From positions 186,001 to 250,000 of the forward strand of contig CAWDMC010000011.1 of NCBI GenBank assembly GCA_963803295.1: a stretch of 64,000 nucleotides of DNA, read 5' to 3'. Every line of letters starts with the position of its first letter. Position 1 is the stretch's first letter. The translations under genes and the position numbers were made by a program. Under the pieces are notes generated by a model that saw nothing but the letters and a program-made list of their open reading frames with translations, did not search any database and was not told the DNA's origin. Below are positions 53,977-63,113 of the stretch, piece by piece. Source of the DNA: CAWDMC01 sp963803295 (GTDB lineage Bacteria; Acidobacteriota; Terriglobia; UBA7540).

Positions 53977-54629
53977 TCAACGACAGGGGTTACCTTACGC
54001 GCATGCTCTCTGGCGGAGTATGGCATGCGTTTAAGGTGTTTTGGAGCGCCAGCCGGCCAGGACCAGTTACACTGGTTGCAGGCCTCGCATTCTCGACGGT
54101 GTTGGCCGTCAGCGCGAAGGCTTCATGCGGCCTTGCGACAACCCTTGGGTTAGGGGTTGCTTTGCCAGGGTCGCAGTTGGTTGAAGCGGAGGCGGCGATG
54201 CAAGAGTCGTCGGGGACGGACCAGGAGTCGGAAACGGATAGACAGCGCGCCTCGCTTGTGGGCTTCTGGAAAGTCAGGTTCTCCTCCGGCGGGCAGGTGG
54301 TCTTTGACGCATTCGACCAGTGGTATAGTGACGGGAACGAGATCCTCAACGACGGTGGGTCTCCGGGAGTTCCAAACGGAACCGGCGGTGTTTGTTTAGG
54401 CGTGTACAAGAAGACCGGGCCGCGAACCTACAAGTCGACGCACCCGTATTGGATCTTCGACGGTAACGGGAATCGGGCTGGGACCGGCGTAATCCGGGAA
54501 ACGATCATCGTAGACAGAAGTGGGAACAGATATAGCGGTTCCTTTTCGAACCTGCGCTACGACCTTGATGACAACCTCGTCGGCCGGATGGACGGCACCT
54601 TAGCAGCGAGGCGTATTACTCCTGACTGA
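53973..54629 (+). CDS. Putative secreted lipocalin-like protein
   Basis: A 218-residue protein with a hydrophobic segment (PVTLVAGLAFSTVLAVSAKA) after a basic start, then a beta-rich domain: LVGFWKVRFSSGGQVVFDAF, YSDGNEILNDGGS, GVCLGVYKKTGPRTYKS, PYWIFDGNGNRAGTGVIRET, MDGTLAARRITPD. The W-K-V start and closing strand resemble lipocalin-like acidobacterial proteins, but no named family is certain. GTG 53973 has AGGAAGG upstream; ATG 54003 is the alternative. It diverges from the PD40 regulator gene. Confidence 0.55.
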   Translation: MINDRGYLTRMLSGGVWHAFKVFWSASRPGPVTLVAGLAFSTVLAVSAKASCGLATTLGLGVALPGSQLVEAEAAMQESSGTDQESETDRQRASLVGFWKVRFSSGGQVVFDAFDQWYSDGNEILNDGGSPGVPNGTGGVCLGVYKKTGPRTYKSTHPYWIFDGNGNRAGTGVIRETIIVDRSGNRYSGSFSNLRYDLDDNLVGRMDGTLAARRITPD

Positions 54630-54775
54630 CATGGGACAGCTCTCACCACCCGTACCAGGGGCTGGTGGCGCAAAGCGAAGCTCTCCGGTTTGCCGAGTCT
54701 GAGGGAACACGTCAAGGAGAAGCCCCACAGCTGCCGCTGTGCGCCGCCGGCGTAATGGTAGATAATCAGTCGTGC

Positions 54776-54819
54776 TCTGCAAAGTCTGCGGCTCTTCAAA
54801 TTTGATCAGCGAGTAGCGC
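54776..54819. repeat. REP family A fragments beside the IS remnant
   Basis: AAAGTCTGCGGCTCTTC is the tail of one REP and GCGAGTAGCGC the head of another. The head runs straight into the IS remnant at 54820, so the IS end joined at the same stem-base position as in SBBP copy 1. Confidence 0.55.
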
Positions 54820-54965
54820 ATCTATAACGTCGTCGGCTTTGTCAAGCAGAATTTAGCGACACCACTACTCCCGCGTGCCGGAAGCGGGGTCAAGGGCGGT
54901 CCGACGCTTTTTGTCGAACCGTTCATCGTAGACCCTTGACGCCCCTCCGGCACGCCCACCCTAGA
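54820..54965 (-). mobile_element. Solo right end of the IS1111-group element
   Basis: These 146 bases match the right end of the IS at 3169-4636 in reverse orientation, beginning ATCTATAACGTCGTCGGCTT and including GTCAAGCAGAATTTAGC, GCGGGGTCAAGGGCGGTCC, CCGTTCATCG and CCGGCACGCCCACCCTAGA. Differences are scattered substitutions and a small indel. The long stem pairing TCAAGGG with CCCTTGA is kept. Transposase and left end are absent, so it is a deletion remnant. Confidence 0.8.
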
Positions 54966-55117
54966 CTGCCTGCTGCCTTCCGCCGGCTTGCCTGCTGATT
55001 TCGGCCTCGTACTCGCGTGTCGGCCTGAGCCTCATCAGCGTCTTGAACTGGGGACTCACGCCCGCGGAAGGTCGCACGTGGGGACACCTGGCCTCCGGCA
55101 CGTTATAATGACGGCAA

Positions 55118-55231
55118 ATGACCGAAGCCAACGTAATTGCCATCGATGGCCCGGCGGGGGCAGGCAAGAGCACTGTGGCACGGCAGGTGGCCGCATTCGG
55201 CGTGCGAGCCAATCCCGCGACCCTTCCGTGA
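55118..55231 (+). pseudogene. cmk: Cytidylate kinase N-terminal fragment
   Basis: Thirty-seven codons start MTEANVIAIDGPAGAGKSTV, the P-loop of cytidylate kinase, and run into ARQVA before leaving the family sequence and stopping. The rest of the gene is gone; the next gene is an unrelated PadR. This is a breakpoint scar, and an intact cmk should exist elsewhere because the enzyme is normally needed. Confidence 0.65.
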
Positions 55232-55339
55232 CTCTCCCACCCGGCAAACAGAACATTTATAGAAGGTCTAATTGGGAGGCGGGCCAACATTTAAATTGGT
55301 GGACAATTTACCGGCTTATAGGGTAGATTAGCTACCATT

Positions 55340-55702
55340 GTGGCCAAGCAACCGTCCGGAAACCGTGTCGAACTGGTTTATGGCTCGCTCGACATGCTGA
55401 TCCTGCGCACCTTGCGCTGGGGTCCAACGCACGGGCATGGCATCGCCAAGTCCATTGAGCAAATGTCGGAAGAGGCGCTCAAGGTGGACCACGGGTCACT
55501 CTACCCCGCCCTCCAGCGCCTCCAGCAGGAAGGCTGGATTACTGCTGAATGGGGCGTTTCCAAGAATAAGCACCGGGCCAAGTACTACCGCCTCACCGCG
55601 GCCGGGCGACGGCAATTGGTGGCCGAGACCTCAAAGTGGGAGCGCTTTGTGCGGGCCATTACCGGCGTTCTCCGGCCCGCCGAATCCGGGGAGAGGCAAT
55701 GA
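55340..55702 (+). CDS. PadR-family regulator
   Basis: A 120-residue winged-helix repressor close to the one at 47400: VYGSLDMLILRTLRWGPTHG, VDHGSLYPALQRLQQEGWIT, HRAKYYRLTAAGRRQLVAET. The GTG start at 55340 is the first codon in frame with the conserved part. Its TGA overlaps the ATG of the permease gene (ATGA), so the two form an operon. Confidence 0.9.
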   Translation: MAKQPSGNRVELVYGSLDMLILRTLRWGPTHGHGIAKSIEQMSEEALKVDHGSLYPALQRLQQEGWITAEWGVSKNKHRAKYYRLTAAGRRQLVAETSKWERFVRAITGVLRPAESGERQ

Positions 55703-58365
55703 GCTGGCGGCGGGAGCTGGCTAAACTCGGTGCGCTGTTTCGTCGACGAAAGCCGGTGGACGATCTCTCCGAAGAGATTCGTGCTCATCTCGAAATGCAA
55801 GAGCAGGAGAACCTGGAATCCGGCATGCCGGCCGAGGAAGCGCGCTATGCGGCGGTGCGCAAGTTCGGCAACGTAACACGGGTCAAAGAGGATACGTGGG
55901 AAGTATGGAGTTTCGTTTGGCTTGAGCAACTATGGCAGGACCTGCGCCACGGCTTGCGCATGTTGGCGAAGAATCCCCTCTTCACGGCGGTAGCGGTGAT
56001 CACGCTGGCGCTGGGGATTGGCGCTAATACAGCAATTTTCAGCGTGGTGAACGCGGTGCTCTTAAAGCCCCTTGGGTACCCCCATGCCGACCGACTTGTC
56101 TGGCTTGCCGACTACGATTTCAAGTTTGGCTGGGGAGACAATTATGTAATGCCAGCGGCGTATGTCCTGTGGAGAGATGGAGCCCATTCGTTTGAGAGCA
56201 TGGCAGGTTACGCGAACCAGGACCTGGCCCTCTCCACAGGAGGTGCGTCCGATGAGGAGAGGATTACGTCTATCACGGACGGCTTCTGGGGCATCACGGG
56301 GGCCCAGCCGGCCGTGGGGCGACTGTTCGGGCCCGGGCAGCCGGATACCATGGTCCTTTCCCACGGCCTTTTCGAGCGGAGGTTTGCCGGCGATCCGCAG
56401 GTGATCGGAAAAACAGTGACCGTGAATGGCCATCCGTTCACGATTACTGGCGTGCTGCCGGAAAAGTTTCGGTTTCTCTTCCCGCAACAATCGTATCGGG
56501 GAGATATGGTGAACGAGATTGACGCTTACATCCCTATACCTGAGCCGGCACTCAAGCTCTGGACGGTGACGGAGCAGCAATGGCAAGCCGTCAATGAGAG
56601 CGCTGGGCCGTCGCCGCATGCGGTGTGCGTAGTTGGGAAGCTAAAGCCCGACGTCCCGATGGAGCAGGCGCGAGCCGAGATGGAGACCCGTTTCGCGCGC
56701 GTGGCCCAGGAGTATTACCCCATCTGGGCGCGCGAATTTCTGCGACTGCACTTTGCGCCGCTCAAGGAGAAGGTGGTGGGCAACGCCCGGTCGGCGTTGA
56801 TGGTCATGCTTGGCGCCGTGGGGTTCGTCCTATTGATTGCCAGCGCCAACTTTGCGAACCTGTTGTTGGCGCGGGCTTCTGCGCGCCGAAGAGAAGTGGC
56901 AATTCGCGCGGCAATCGGGGCGGGACGCGGGCGGCTGATCAGGCAGTTCCTGGCAGAGAGCATTCTGCTGGCGCTGTTCGGCGGCGCGGCAGGCGTCATG
57001 GTGGCTCGATGGACCTTGGCGGCCGTGGTCCGCCTGGGGTCCGGAATCCTTCCGCGTATCGGGGAGGCCACGCTTGACGCCCCGGTCCTGCTCTTCGCAT
57101 TGGCGGTTTCGCTCGCCACTGGCGTGTTGTTTGGATTGGGTCCGGCGCTCTCCTTCGGGCGCGTTCATTTGCACAATATGCTCAATGAAAACGCGAGAGG
57201 ATCATCGGTAAGTGCGACCGGCTTGCGGGTACGGGGAGTGCTGGTGGCTGGCGAATTAGCGCTGGCAATCGTACTCCTCACGGGAGCCGGATTGATGCTC
57301 AGAAGCTTGTGGCAGATGAACACTTACCCACCGGGGTTCGCACCGGAGAAGGTCCTAGTGATGAGGGTCGCCCTCTCCGGGCCGGAATACAACGTCTGGC
57401 TGCAGGAAGATGCGTACGTCCACGAGTTGATGCGCCGGGTCAAGAGCGCTCCGGGAGTGCAAGAGGCTGGCATTGATCGCTCGACTCTGAATGTTAATTT
57501 CCAGTTGGAAGGCTCTCCGCCAGGTTCTTCCGATCATGAACCCGAGGCGGCATTTCGAGCAGTGTCACCGGGCTACCTTCGCGCCCTGGGTGTGCCGCTC
57601 ATAAGAGGCAGTTGGCCGCGCGACGACGAATCATTTGACAGCCTGATGGTTAATGAGACGTTTGTCCGCACGATGATGGGCAGTGGCGATCCCATTGGCC
57701 GGCACATTGACGCGAAGTTTCTGCATGGCGTCATCTTTGGCGTTGTCGCGGATTTTAAGTACTGGCAACTGGATGCTGAGCCCGCACCGGAGGTTTACTT
57801 TCCCTATCAGCTATCACCTGCGGGTCGGTCGATCAGAGTGATCGTCCGCACTTCGGGCAACCCAAGAACAGTGGAGCCGATAATCCGGAAACTGGCGTCC
57901 GGGATCGACCCCACGCAGCCGGTCTATGAGCTGAAGATCCTTGACCAAGCACTTTCCGACTCGATTGCGCCACGCCGCTTTAACATGCTCCTGTTGGGAA
58001 CATTCGCAGCGATAGCATTGCTGATGGGAGTGATTGGAGTTTACGGGGTGATGGCGTTCTGGGTTATCCAACGCTCTCATGAGATCGGCATTCGAATGGC
58101 GCTCGGAGCAACGAAGTGTGATGTGCTGGCAATGGTTGTGGGGCAGGGGCTGAAAATGACGGGCATCGGCCTGGGAATCGGCATAGTCGGCGCACTGACG
58201 TTGACGCGGTTCTTTTCGAGCCTGCTCTACGGCGTCAAACCCACGGATCCGCCGACATTTATCGCCGTCTCTCTCATCCTGGTCATCGTTGCGCTGATGG
58301 CCTGCTCCATCCCGGCGCGCCGCGCGACGAAGGTCGATCCCATGGTAGCGCTGAGATACGAGTGA
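55699..58365 (+). CDS. ADOP-type MacB/FtsX permease
   Basis: An 888-residue permease from ATG 55699, overlapping the PadR stop. The N-terminal helical domain (LSEEIRAHLEMQEQENLESG, ARYAAVRKFGNV) is followed by the first helix (LFTAVAVITLALGIGANTAI), a MacB periplasmic domain, the central bundle (LMVMLGAVGFVLLIASANFA; ARASARRREVAIRAAIGAGR), a second periplasmic domain and the final bundle ending ARRATKVDPMVALRYE. Same architecture as the protein at 44662, with moderate similarity. No ATPase gene is adjacent, as usual for ADOPs. Confidence 0.9.
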   Translation: MSWRRELAKLGALFRRRKPVDDLSEEIRAHLEMQEQENLESGMPAEEARYAAVRKFGNVTRVKEDTWEVWSFVWLEQLWQDLRHGLRMLAKNPLFTAVAVITLALGIGANTAIFSVVNAVLLKPLGYPHADRLVWLADYDFKFGWGDNYVMPAAYVLWRDGAHSFESMAGYANQDLALSTGGASDEERITSITDGFWGITGAQPAVGRLFGPGQPDTMVLSHGLFERRFAGDPQVIGKTVTVNGHPFTITGVLPEKFRFLFPQQSYRGDMVNEIDAYIPIPEPALKLWTVTEQQWQAVNESAGPSPHAVCVVGKLKPDVPMEQARAEMETRFARVAQEYYPIWAREFLRLHFAPLKEKVVGNARSALMVMLGAVGFVLLIASANFANLLLARASARRREVAIRAAIGAGRGRLIRQFLAESILLALFGGAAGVMVARWTLAAVVRLGSGILPRIGEATLDAPVLLFALAVSLATGVLFGLGPALSFGRVHLHNMLNENARGSSVSATGLRVRGVLVAGELALAIVLLTGAGLMLRSLWQMNTYPPGFAPEKVLVMRVALSGPEYNVWLQEDAYVHELMRRVKSAPGVQEAGIDRSTLNVNFQLEGSPPGSSDHEPEAAFRAVSPGYLRALGVPLIRGSWPRDDESFDSLMVNETFVRTMMGSGDPIGRHIDAKFLHGVIFGVVADFKYWQLDAEPAPEVYFPYQLSPAGRSIRVIVRTSGNPRTVEPIIRKLASGIDPTQPVYELKILDQALSDSIAPRRFNMLLLGTFAAIALLMGVIGVYGVMAFWVIQRSHEIGIRMALGATKCDVLAMVVGQGLKMTGIGLGIGIVGALTLTRFFSSLLYGVKPTDPPTFIAVSLILVIVALMACSIPARRATKVDPMVALRYE

Positions 58366-59075
58366 CCCACGCCCCCCGGCAGTATAGGCTTCTTTCAAAG
58401 ACTTAAGGACTTTGAACCCTCGATGTTTATGGTCACCCTTCAAGAACGGACTTCGTTCGCAGTAAATCGGGTCCGGCTCCGTATTTAGAAACTTCTGTAG
58501 ATTTTGAACGCCTCCTCGCCGGTGAGGCCCTAAGAACGCGGGCCTGACGAAATTGGCCCTCTTTTATCCCGTTACTGACAGCACACCAAGAACGTTTTCA
58601 TCGCAGCTTTTAGGAATATTGGCGACGGCCCTGGAACCCTATTTGTGCTTCTGGCCGAACGTGCTGGTCGCCTTGAACTCGCATGGAAGGAAGGGACGAC
58701 TCAGGGGCGGTTCAAGGTAACTCGAAGTGGGAAGATCCAAGTGTGGGACTCTGACGGGCAAGCGGAACGCGTCTGGTGCGCACAACAATATGGACGTCAT
58801 GACGTGACGTCACACTTTCGAGTGGAAGGACGGGGGCTTTCAAGAATCAACCGTCTTAAAGCGAAGCATGCGCTGGATCCGGGGCCTATCAGGCTGTGGA
58901 AAACACTGGCTGTAGCGCCGGTCTATGACCGGCGGCCTTTGTTTTCAAGACATTCGGCGCTCATAGAGCGCCGCTACAGGCGCTCAGAAGAGGATTCTTC
59001 CCGCAGCCTGTCCGAATTACGCACATGCAACCTTACTCTAAGAAATCCTTTTCAAAGTCACGCGGCTCCTCGCCA
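58366..59075. other. Intergenic region upstream of the polyamine genes' convergent end
   Basis: About 710 bases. A plus-strand frame (58645-59145) is open but matches nothing I know and overlaps the decarboxylase gene end, so I leave it uncalled. The region holds the repeat at 58911. Confidence 0.4.
58911..58978. repeat. Double-hairpin repeat TGTAGCG...CGCTACA (family D)
   Basis: TGTAGCGCCGGTCTATGACC forms a CCGGTC/GACCGG hairpin; a T-rich spacer leads to GGCGCTCATAGAGCGCC and CGCTACA. The ends TGTAGCG and CGCTACA are inverted repeats. Only this copy is seen in the window. Confidence 0.6.
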
Positions 59076-60209
59076 TCACTGGTTCAAATGCACGACTTTG
59101 GCCGGTGGGAAGCCGTTAAAAGACGTGCTGCTGGCGGCGGAATAGGCGCCAATGTTTTCGGAGTAGAGCAGATCGCCCATATCCAAATCCGGGAGCTGCT
59201 CGGCCAGGGTGATGGTATCGAGCGCGTCGCAGGTGGGGCCGAAGACGGAGCAGATCTGGGTGGGACCTTTCTTGAAACTTTTCAGGCGGTACTGGCAGTG
59301 GTCAAAGATCACGCCGCTATAGGTTTGGTAAACGCCGTCATTGACATAGTAGCAGAGCTTGCCGCCGCGGACGGCCTTGCCGATGATCTGGGAAACAGCA
59401 GTGGCGGCGGTGGCCACCAGGAAACGGCCAGGCTCAGCGAGGATCTCGATCGGTTCAGGGAATAGCCGGTTCAACTCGGCGGTGATCATTTTGGCAAGTC
59501 GCCTGAAGGGTGGGATGGCGTCATCGTAGTGGGCAGGAAATCCACCGCCGATGTCGAGCAGCTTGAGATCGAAACCACGCGTCTTGGCCTCCTCGAAAAT
59601 GCTCGCGGCCAAATGCAGTGCCTGGCTGTAGTTCGCCGGGTTCGTGCACTGGCTGCCCACGTGAAAGCTCAACCCCTCGACCTCGAGTTTGTTGTTTTGA
59701 GCGAAGGCAATCAGGTCCACAGCCTCGCCGGGTATGGCGCCGAACTTGCTTGACAGCTCCACCATCGATCCGGTGTTGGGGACGAGCAACCGCAGCACCA
59801 AGCCCGAGTGCGGCGCATGACGGGCGATCTTGATCACCTCCTCATAGTTATCGTAGGTGACCAAAGGCTTATAGGGATCCAACTGCTCGAGCGTTTCAAT
59901 TGCTTTGATCGGGTTCGCGTAAATGATGCGATCCCAGATGAAATCCTGCCGCTCTTTCGCCGGAAGATCCTTGATCAGCTCGTGAACGTTCAAGAACTCG
60001 GCGACGCTGGCGACGTCGAAACTGGCCCCGGCATCGTAGAACGTTCGTACGATCGCCGGGTCGCTGTTAGCTTTGACCGCATAGTAAACCTGGACCCGCG
60101 GCAAGTACTTGCGGAATTGAGCGTAATTTTCCCGCAGCACTTTATGATCCACGACCACAATCGGCGTGCCGTGTTTCTTGGCTAGTTGAATCAGTTTCTT
60201 TTGTTCCAT
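59076..60209 (-). CDS. Type III PLP-dependent decarboxylase (ornithine decarboxylase-like)
   Basis: A 377-residue alanine-racemase-fold decarboxylase. PLP Lys in VYYAVKANSD, GLSFHVGSQC, phosphate-binding LLDIGGGFPAHY, AEPGRFLVA, and the cross-subunit active-site Cys/Asp in FGPTCDALDT are all present. The CDxLD motif is that of ornithine/lysine decarboxylases and gives putrescine from ornithine. It lies seven bases after the homospermidine synthase gene, so the two make a polyamine operon: putrescine here, homospermidine from the upstream gene product. Whether lysine is also used cannot be seen. Confidence 0.9.
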   Translation of the reverse strand: MEQKKLIQLAKKHGTPIVVVDHKVLRENYAQFRKYLPRVQVYYAVKANSDPAIVRTFYDAGASFDVASVAEFLNVHELIKDLPAKERQDFIWDRIIYANPIKAIETLEQLDPYKPLVTYDNYEEVIKIARHAPHSGLVLRLLVPNTGSMVELSSKFGAIPGEAVDLIAFAQNNKLEVEGLSFHVGSQCTNPANYSQALHLAASIFEEAKTRGFDLKLLDIGGGFPAHYDDAIPPFRRLAKMITAELNRLFPEPIEILAEPGRFLVATAATAVSQIIGKAVRGGKLCYYVNDGVYQTYSGVIFDHCQYRLKSFKKGPTQICSVFGPTCDALDTITLAEQLPDLDMGDLLYSENIGAYSAASSTSFNGFPPAKVVHLNQ

Positions 60210-60216
60210 AGGTTAG

Positions 60217-61683
60217 TCAAATGCCATCGCCTTCCGTGATCAGGAAGTTCTTGAACTGCCACGGGTCAGACATGTCGAGCTGCGGCTTGTTATATCCGCG
60301 GAAGAAGTTGGAGTAGTGCTTCAGCGGGGTCCAATCCGAGCCCACGGAAACGAACTTGCCCAGATAGGGCTTGCTGACGTCCAGCACAAAGTCATGGGGC
60401 AGGTCGTCAGGCACGCACAGCCCCGCCGCGGGTTCTCAACCATCCACAGGCAGGCGGCGACAACCGAGACGGCCACCTGCATGGTGGTAGCGTTCTGGTG
60501 CGGCACCAGGCGGCGCGATTCCTCGATCTCGAGGTCGGAGCCGCACCACCACGATTGGTAAGGGTGCCCCATCACCAACGCGCCCAAAATATCGGCTCCG
60601 CTGATGATTTCGTCGGTCATGATGCGGATTTGCGGTTGCAACCGGTAGTCGTAGCCACGCAGCTCGTAGAGCGAGGCAATGGCGGCGTCGCACGGACAAT
60701 AGGCGTAGTGGACCGTGGGGCGGTAGATCGCCTGGCCGTCTTCCCAAACGGTGAGTTTCTCGGTGATGGTGAAGGCCTCGCCGTGGCGCACGATCATGCC
60801 GACGATGTCGTGATTCGGTGGCACCCAACTGGCAACGTAGGTGTTGATGCCCATCCGCGCCAGGCAGATCTGGCTCCTGGGGCCGTCCGCATGCTCGTAG
60901 GCGAGGGCCGGCAACTCCTTTTCATGGGTGCCCCAGCCCATCTCGGCCGTGGTCGTTCCTTCTTCCCGAAAACCCTCGACGCTCCAGGTGTTGACGAACT
61001 CGTTCACTTGCTTGGGCTGGTCGGTAATCTGCGTGTCGCGCTCGCTGCAATGAATGACTTTGACGCCGAGTTCGCTGGGCCAGGTGGTTAAAGTTCCACG
61101 CCTTGGCGTGGTGGGCGATCTGCTCCGACTGGGCTCCGCTGAATTTGTTTTCCGCGAGCGCCTGCTGGGCGATATCCAGGAGCGCGTGCTTGGTAAAATG
61201 GCTGATCAGGCCGGGGTTCGCTCCGTGTTCGATCACCGCCGTCGGCCCCGGCTCGCTCCACCTGGAGATCATCCGCCGCAGATTCATGTGGCGCCAGTAG
61301 AGGGTGCGCTCGGTCGGGTGCTTGTTGTCGGATCCACCGTAGGGATCCCAGAGCTCGACCGACGTGTTGACATAGAGGACACCCCGGTCGTGGCACCACT
61401 GCACGATTTCACAACAATCGATATTCCAGGCCAGGTCGATGAGGAGGTCTCCAGCCGAGAGGTGCTGCCCCAGCAAGCTCCCCAGGTTTCCCGCGGTCAC
61501 GCGATCCGTGACGAAAGTCATGCCTTGCTCCAACCAGGGCTTCAGGGCCGCGTCGTTTGGCTCAAAGTCCATGATCGTGATGCGCTTGGGATCGATACTG
61601 AGGTGCTTGACTAAAATGGGCAGGGTGCAACGCGCCACCGCACCAAAACCGACGAACAAGACGCGATTCGGAAATGCAACCAT
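60217..61683 (-). pseudogene. hss: Homospermidine synthase with two frameshifts
   Basis: Three pieces: 61683-61090 (RVLFVGFGAVARCTLPILVK, DLLIDLAWNIDCCEIVQWCH, VLYVNTSVELWDPYGG, AVIEHGANPGLISHF), about 61085-60425 (QVNEFVNTWSVEGFREEGTT, RMGINTYVASWVPPNHDIVG, DEIISGADILGALVMGHPY) and 60425-60217 (PDDLPHDFVLDVSKPYLGKF, YFR-type end). Together they span the family. The second break would be healed by one C in GAACCCGCGG (giving NPAAGLCVPDD). The enzyme joins two putrescines with NAD+ as hydride carrier. Strong conservation on both sides of each break suggests sequence error or very recent loss. ATG 61683 has GGGAGGAA upstream. Confidence 0.85.
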
Positions 61684-62222
61684 CCGTTATTCCTCCCGCT
61701 GTGATAACCGGAGCCAGGCACGCCAGCGCCCGGAAGAACGATGCGACGGTCCGGCGCAGCAAACAGCTTCGCTCCATCAGACGAGTCGTCAGCGCCAAAC
61801 CACTTCCAGAGTAACAAATTCTCGTTACTCTAAACTGTTTCGGAATTGTGACAGGAGCGTTAAAAGTTAGAACTGATCAGCCAGCTCCAGTGCCCCACTC
61901 TATATTCGAGTAGGGTGTGGACGGGGCCGTGTCTTGTATTCGTTCTTGCGCCCTCGGACACACCCTTCCCCGGCCACACATCTGGTCATTTTCGGAACTT
62001 TCTCGTCGCCAGAAGGGACCTAGCGTAGACTGTCGCGCAGGTATTGTCAACTTGGCGTCGATGACATTTGGGGCCGATGACTTGCCGCCTGGCTATTGAT
62101 CTTGGCAAAATTATTAAGGTTATTTAACACCGGCTTAACCCCTGGGGTCTATATTGATCGTAGGCAGTCCGTTTAAGCAAACCGCCGGGAGTGCCGATAG
62201 GAATTGGTGGAGAATCACTGGG
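61684..62222. other. Intergenic region upstream of hss
   Basis: About 540 bases with no convincing gene. AGTAAC/GTTACT (about 61811-61830) is a short inverted repeat 130 bases before hss; an AT-rich stretch (AAATTATTAAGGTTATTTAA) near 62107 may be a promoter for the small ORF at 62223. Confidence 0.4.
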
Positions 62223-62408
62223 ATGTTGAAATTTCTGCTCGAATCCGATTTGCAATCTGAAAGCGAAAGATTCTGGCGCTGGATTAAGCGCCATCCCGTA
62301 CTGGCCATCGGCGCGCTGGTCGTGATAACAGTGGCCTTTGCCCCCAGCCACACCCCTGGACACCACCCGGGGGACACTGGGCCCGACGAGCCGCCTCTAT
62401 TCATTTAG
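62223..62408 (+). CDS. Small single-helix membrane protein, hypothetical
   Basis: Sixty-one residues: a charged amphipathic start (LESDLQSESERFWRWIKRHP), one membrane helix (VLAIGALVVITVAFA) and a His/Pro-rich tail (HTPGHHPGDTGPDEPP). GGAG lies about twelve bases before the ATG, which is long. No family recognised; it may not be expressed. Confidence 0.35.
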   Translation: MLKFLLESDLQSESERFWRWIKRHPVLAIGALVVITVAFAPSHTPGHHPGDTGPDEPPLFI

Positions 62409-62525
62409 CTTAGCGCGGAATGCGCGCACTTGCGGATTCCTTGGCTCGCGCGCTCGGGAAAAGAAAGAGCATCGAGTTGGAATAGGCCTGCGGCTGTCAG
62501 GACTGGGCTGGGGAGGACGCGCCGT

Positions 62526-63038
62526 CTACGAAGGTGCAATTACGCGATCGGCCCCCGCTTCGAGAAGTCGCCTCTCGAGATCCTGTCGCGAATCCGCCGG
62601 GGGATTCACCACGCCGACCAGGATCTTGCCACTTGAGACCTCGGGATCGTAGAGCCGTGACGAGCGCCAAGCGGGTAAACCCGCTGCAATCAGAAGGGTC
62701 ACGGTGGTCGCCAGGATAGCTCCAAGCATCGTCATTTCATAAGTGATGATGGCATTGGTGGGCAACGGAGCGAGTGGCATGCCACCGGTGGGCAGGGGAT
62801 AGGCAGTTTGGCTGAATACGGCAAGGAAATGGCCGCCTAGACCGCCGGCCAGGGCCCCAACCGCCGCCAGCCAAGGCATCCGGGTGCGGTGGTCGCGGTA
62901 CCCGAAGCGGTATTCCTCAAAGGGCTCGGACGTGATTACGGTGATATCGCGGCTCTGGACGCTCGCGGCTGCCTCGAGTGAATCCACGGCCCTTTGAGCG
63001 CTATCTGGTCCGTCGTAGAGAGCGTAGATTGCGTTCAT
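62526..63038 (-). CDS. actD: DUF3341 protein, alternative complex III subunit ActD
   Basis: A 170-residue protein with DUF3341 features: AIYALYDGPDSAQRAVDSLE (ferredoxin-like start), then two membrane helices (MPWLAAVGALAGGLGGHFLA and AIITYEMTMLGAILATTVTL) and a C-terminal VGVVNPPADSRQDLERRLLE segment. ActD is a membrane subunit of the quinol:cytochrome c/cupredoxin oxidoreductase that replaces complex III. ATG 63038 is chosen over 63080 because it starts the conserved fold. The actC-like gene lies 75 bases upstream. No actE or actF follows. Confidence 0.85.
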   Translation of the reverse strand: MNAIYALYDGPDSAQRAVDSLEAAASVQSRDITVITSEPFEEYRFGYRDHRTRMPWLAAVGALAGGLGGHFLAVFSQTAYPLPTGGMPLAPLPTNAIITYEMTMLGAILATTVTLLIAAGLPAWRSSRLYDPEVSSGKILVGVVNPPADSRQDLERRLLEAGADRVIAPS

Positions 63039-63113
63039 TGCTTTACATCCTTGGCAAACACAGGAGGTGTCCCTATTCAAAGGTCAAATCCGGAGCCAAC
63101 GCCAGGGTCGCCG

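Noticed and set aside
58645..59145. A 166-codon frame in the spacer before the decarboxylase gene
   Set aside because: No recognisable fold, runs through a hairpin repeat and into the antisense of the decarboxylase; kept only as intergenic.
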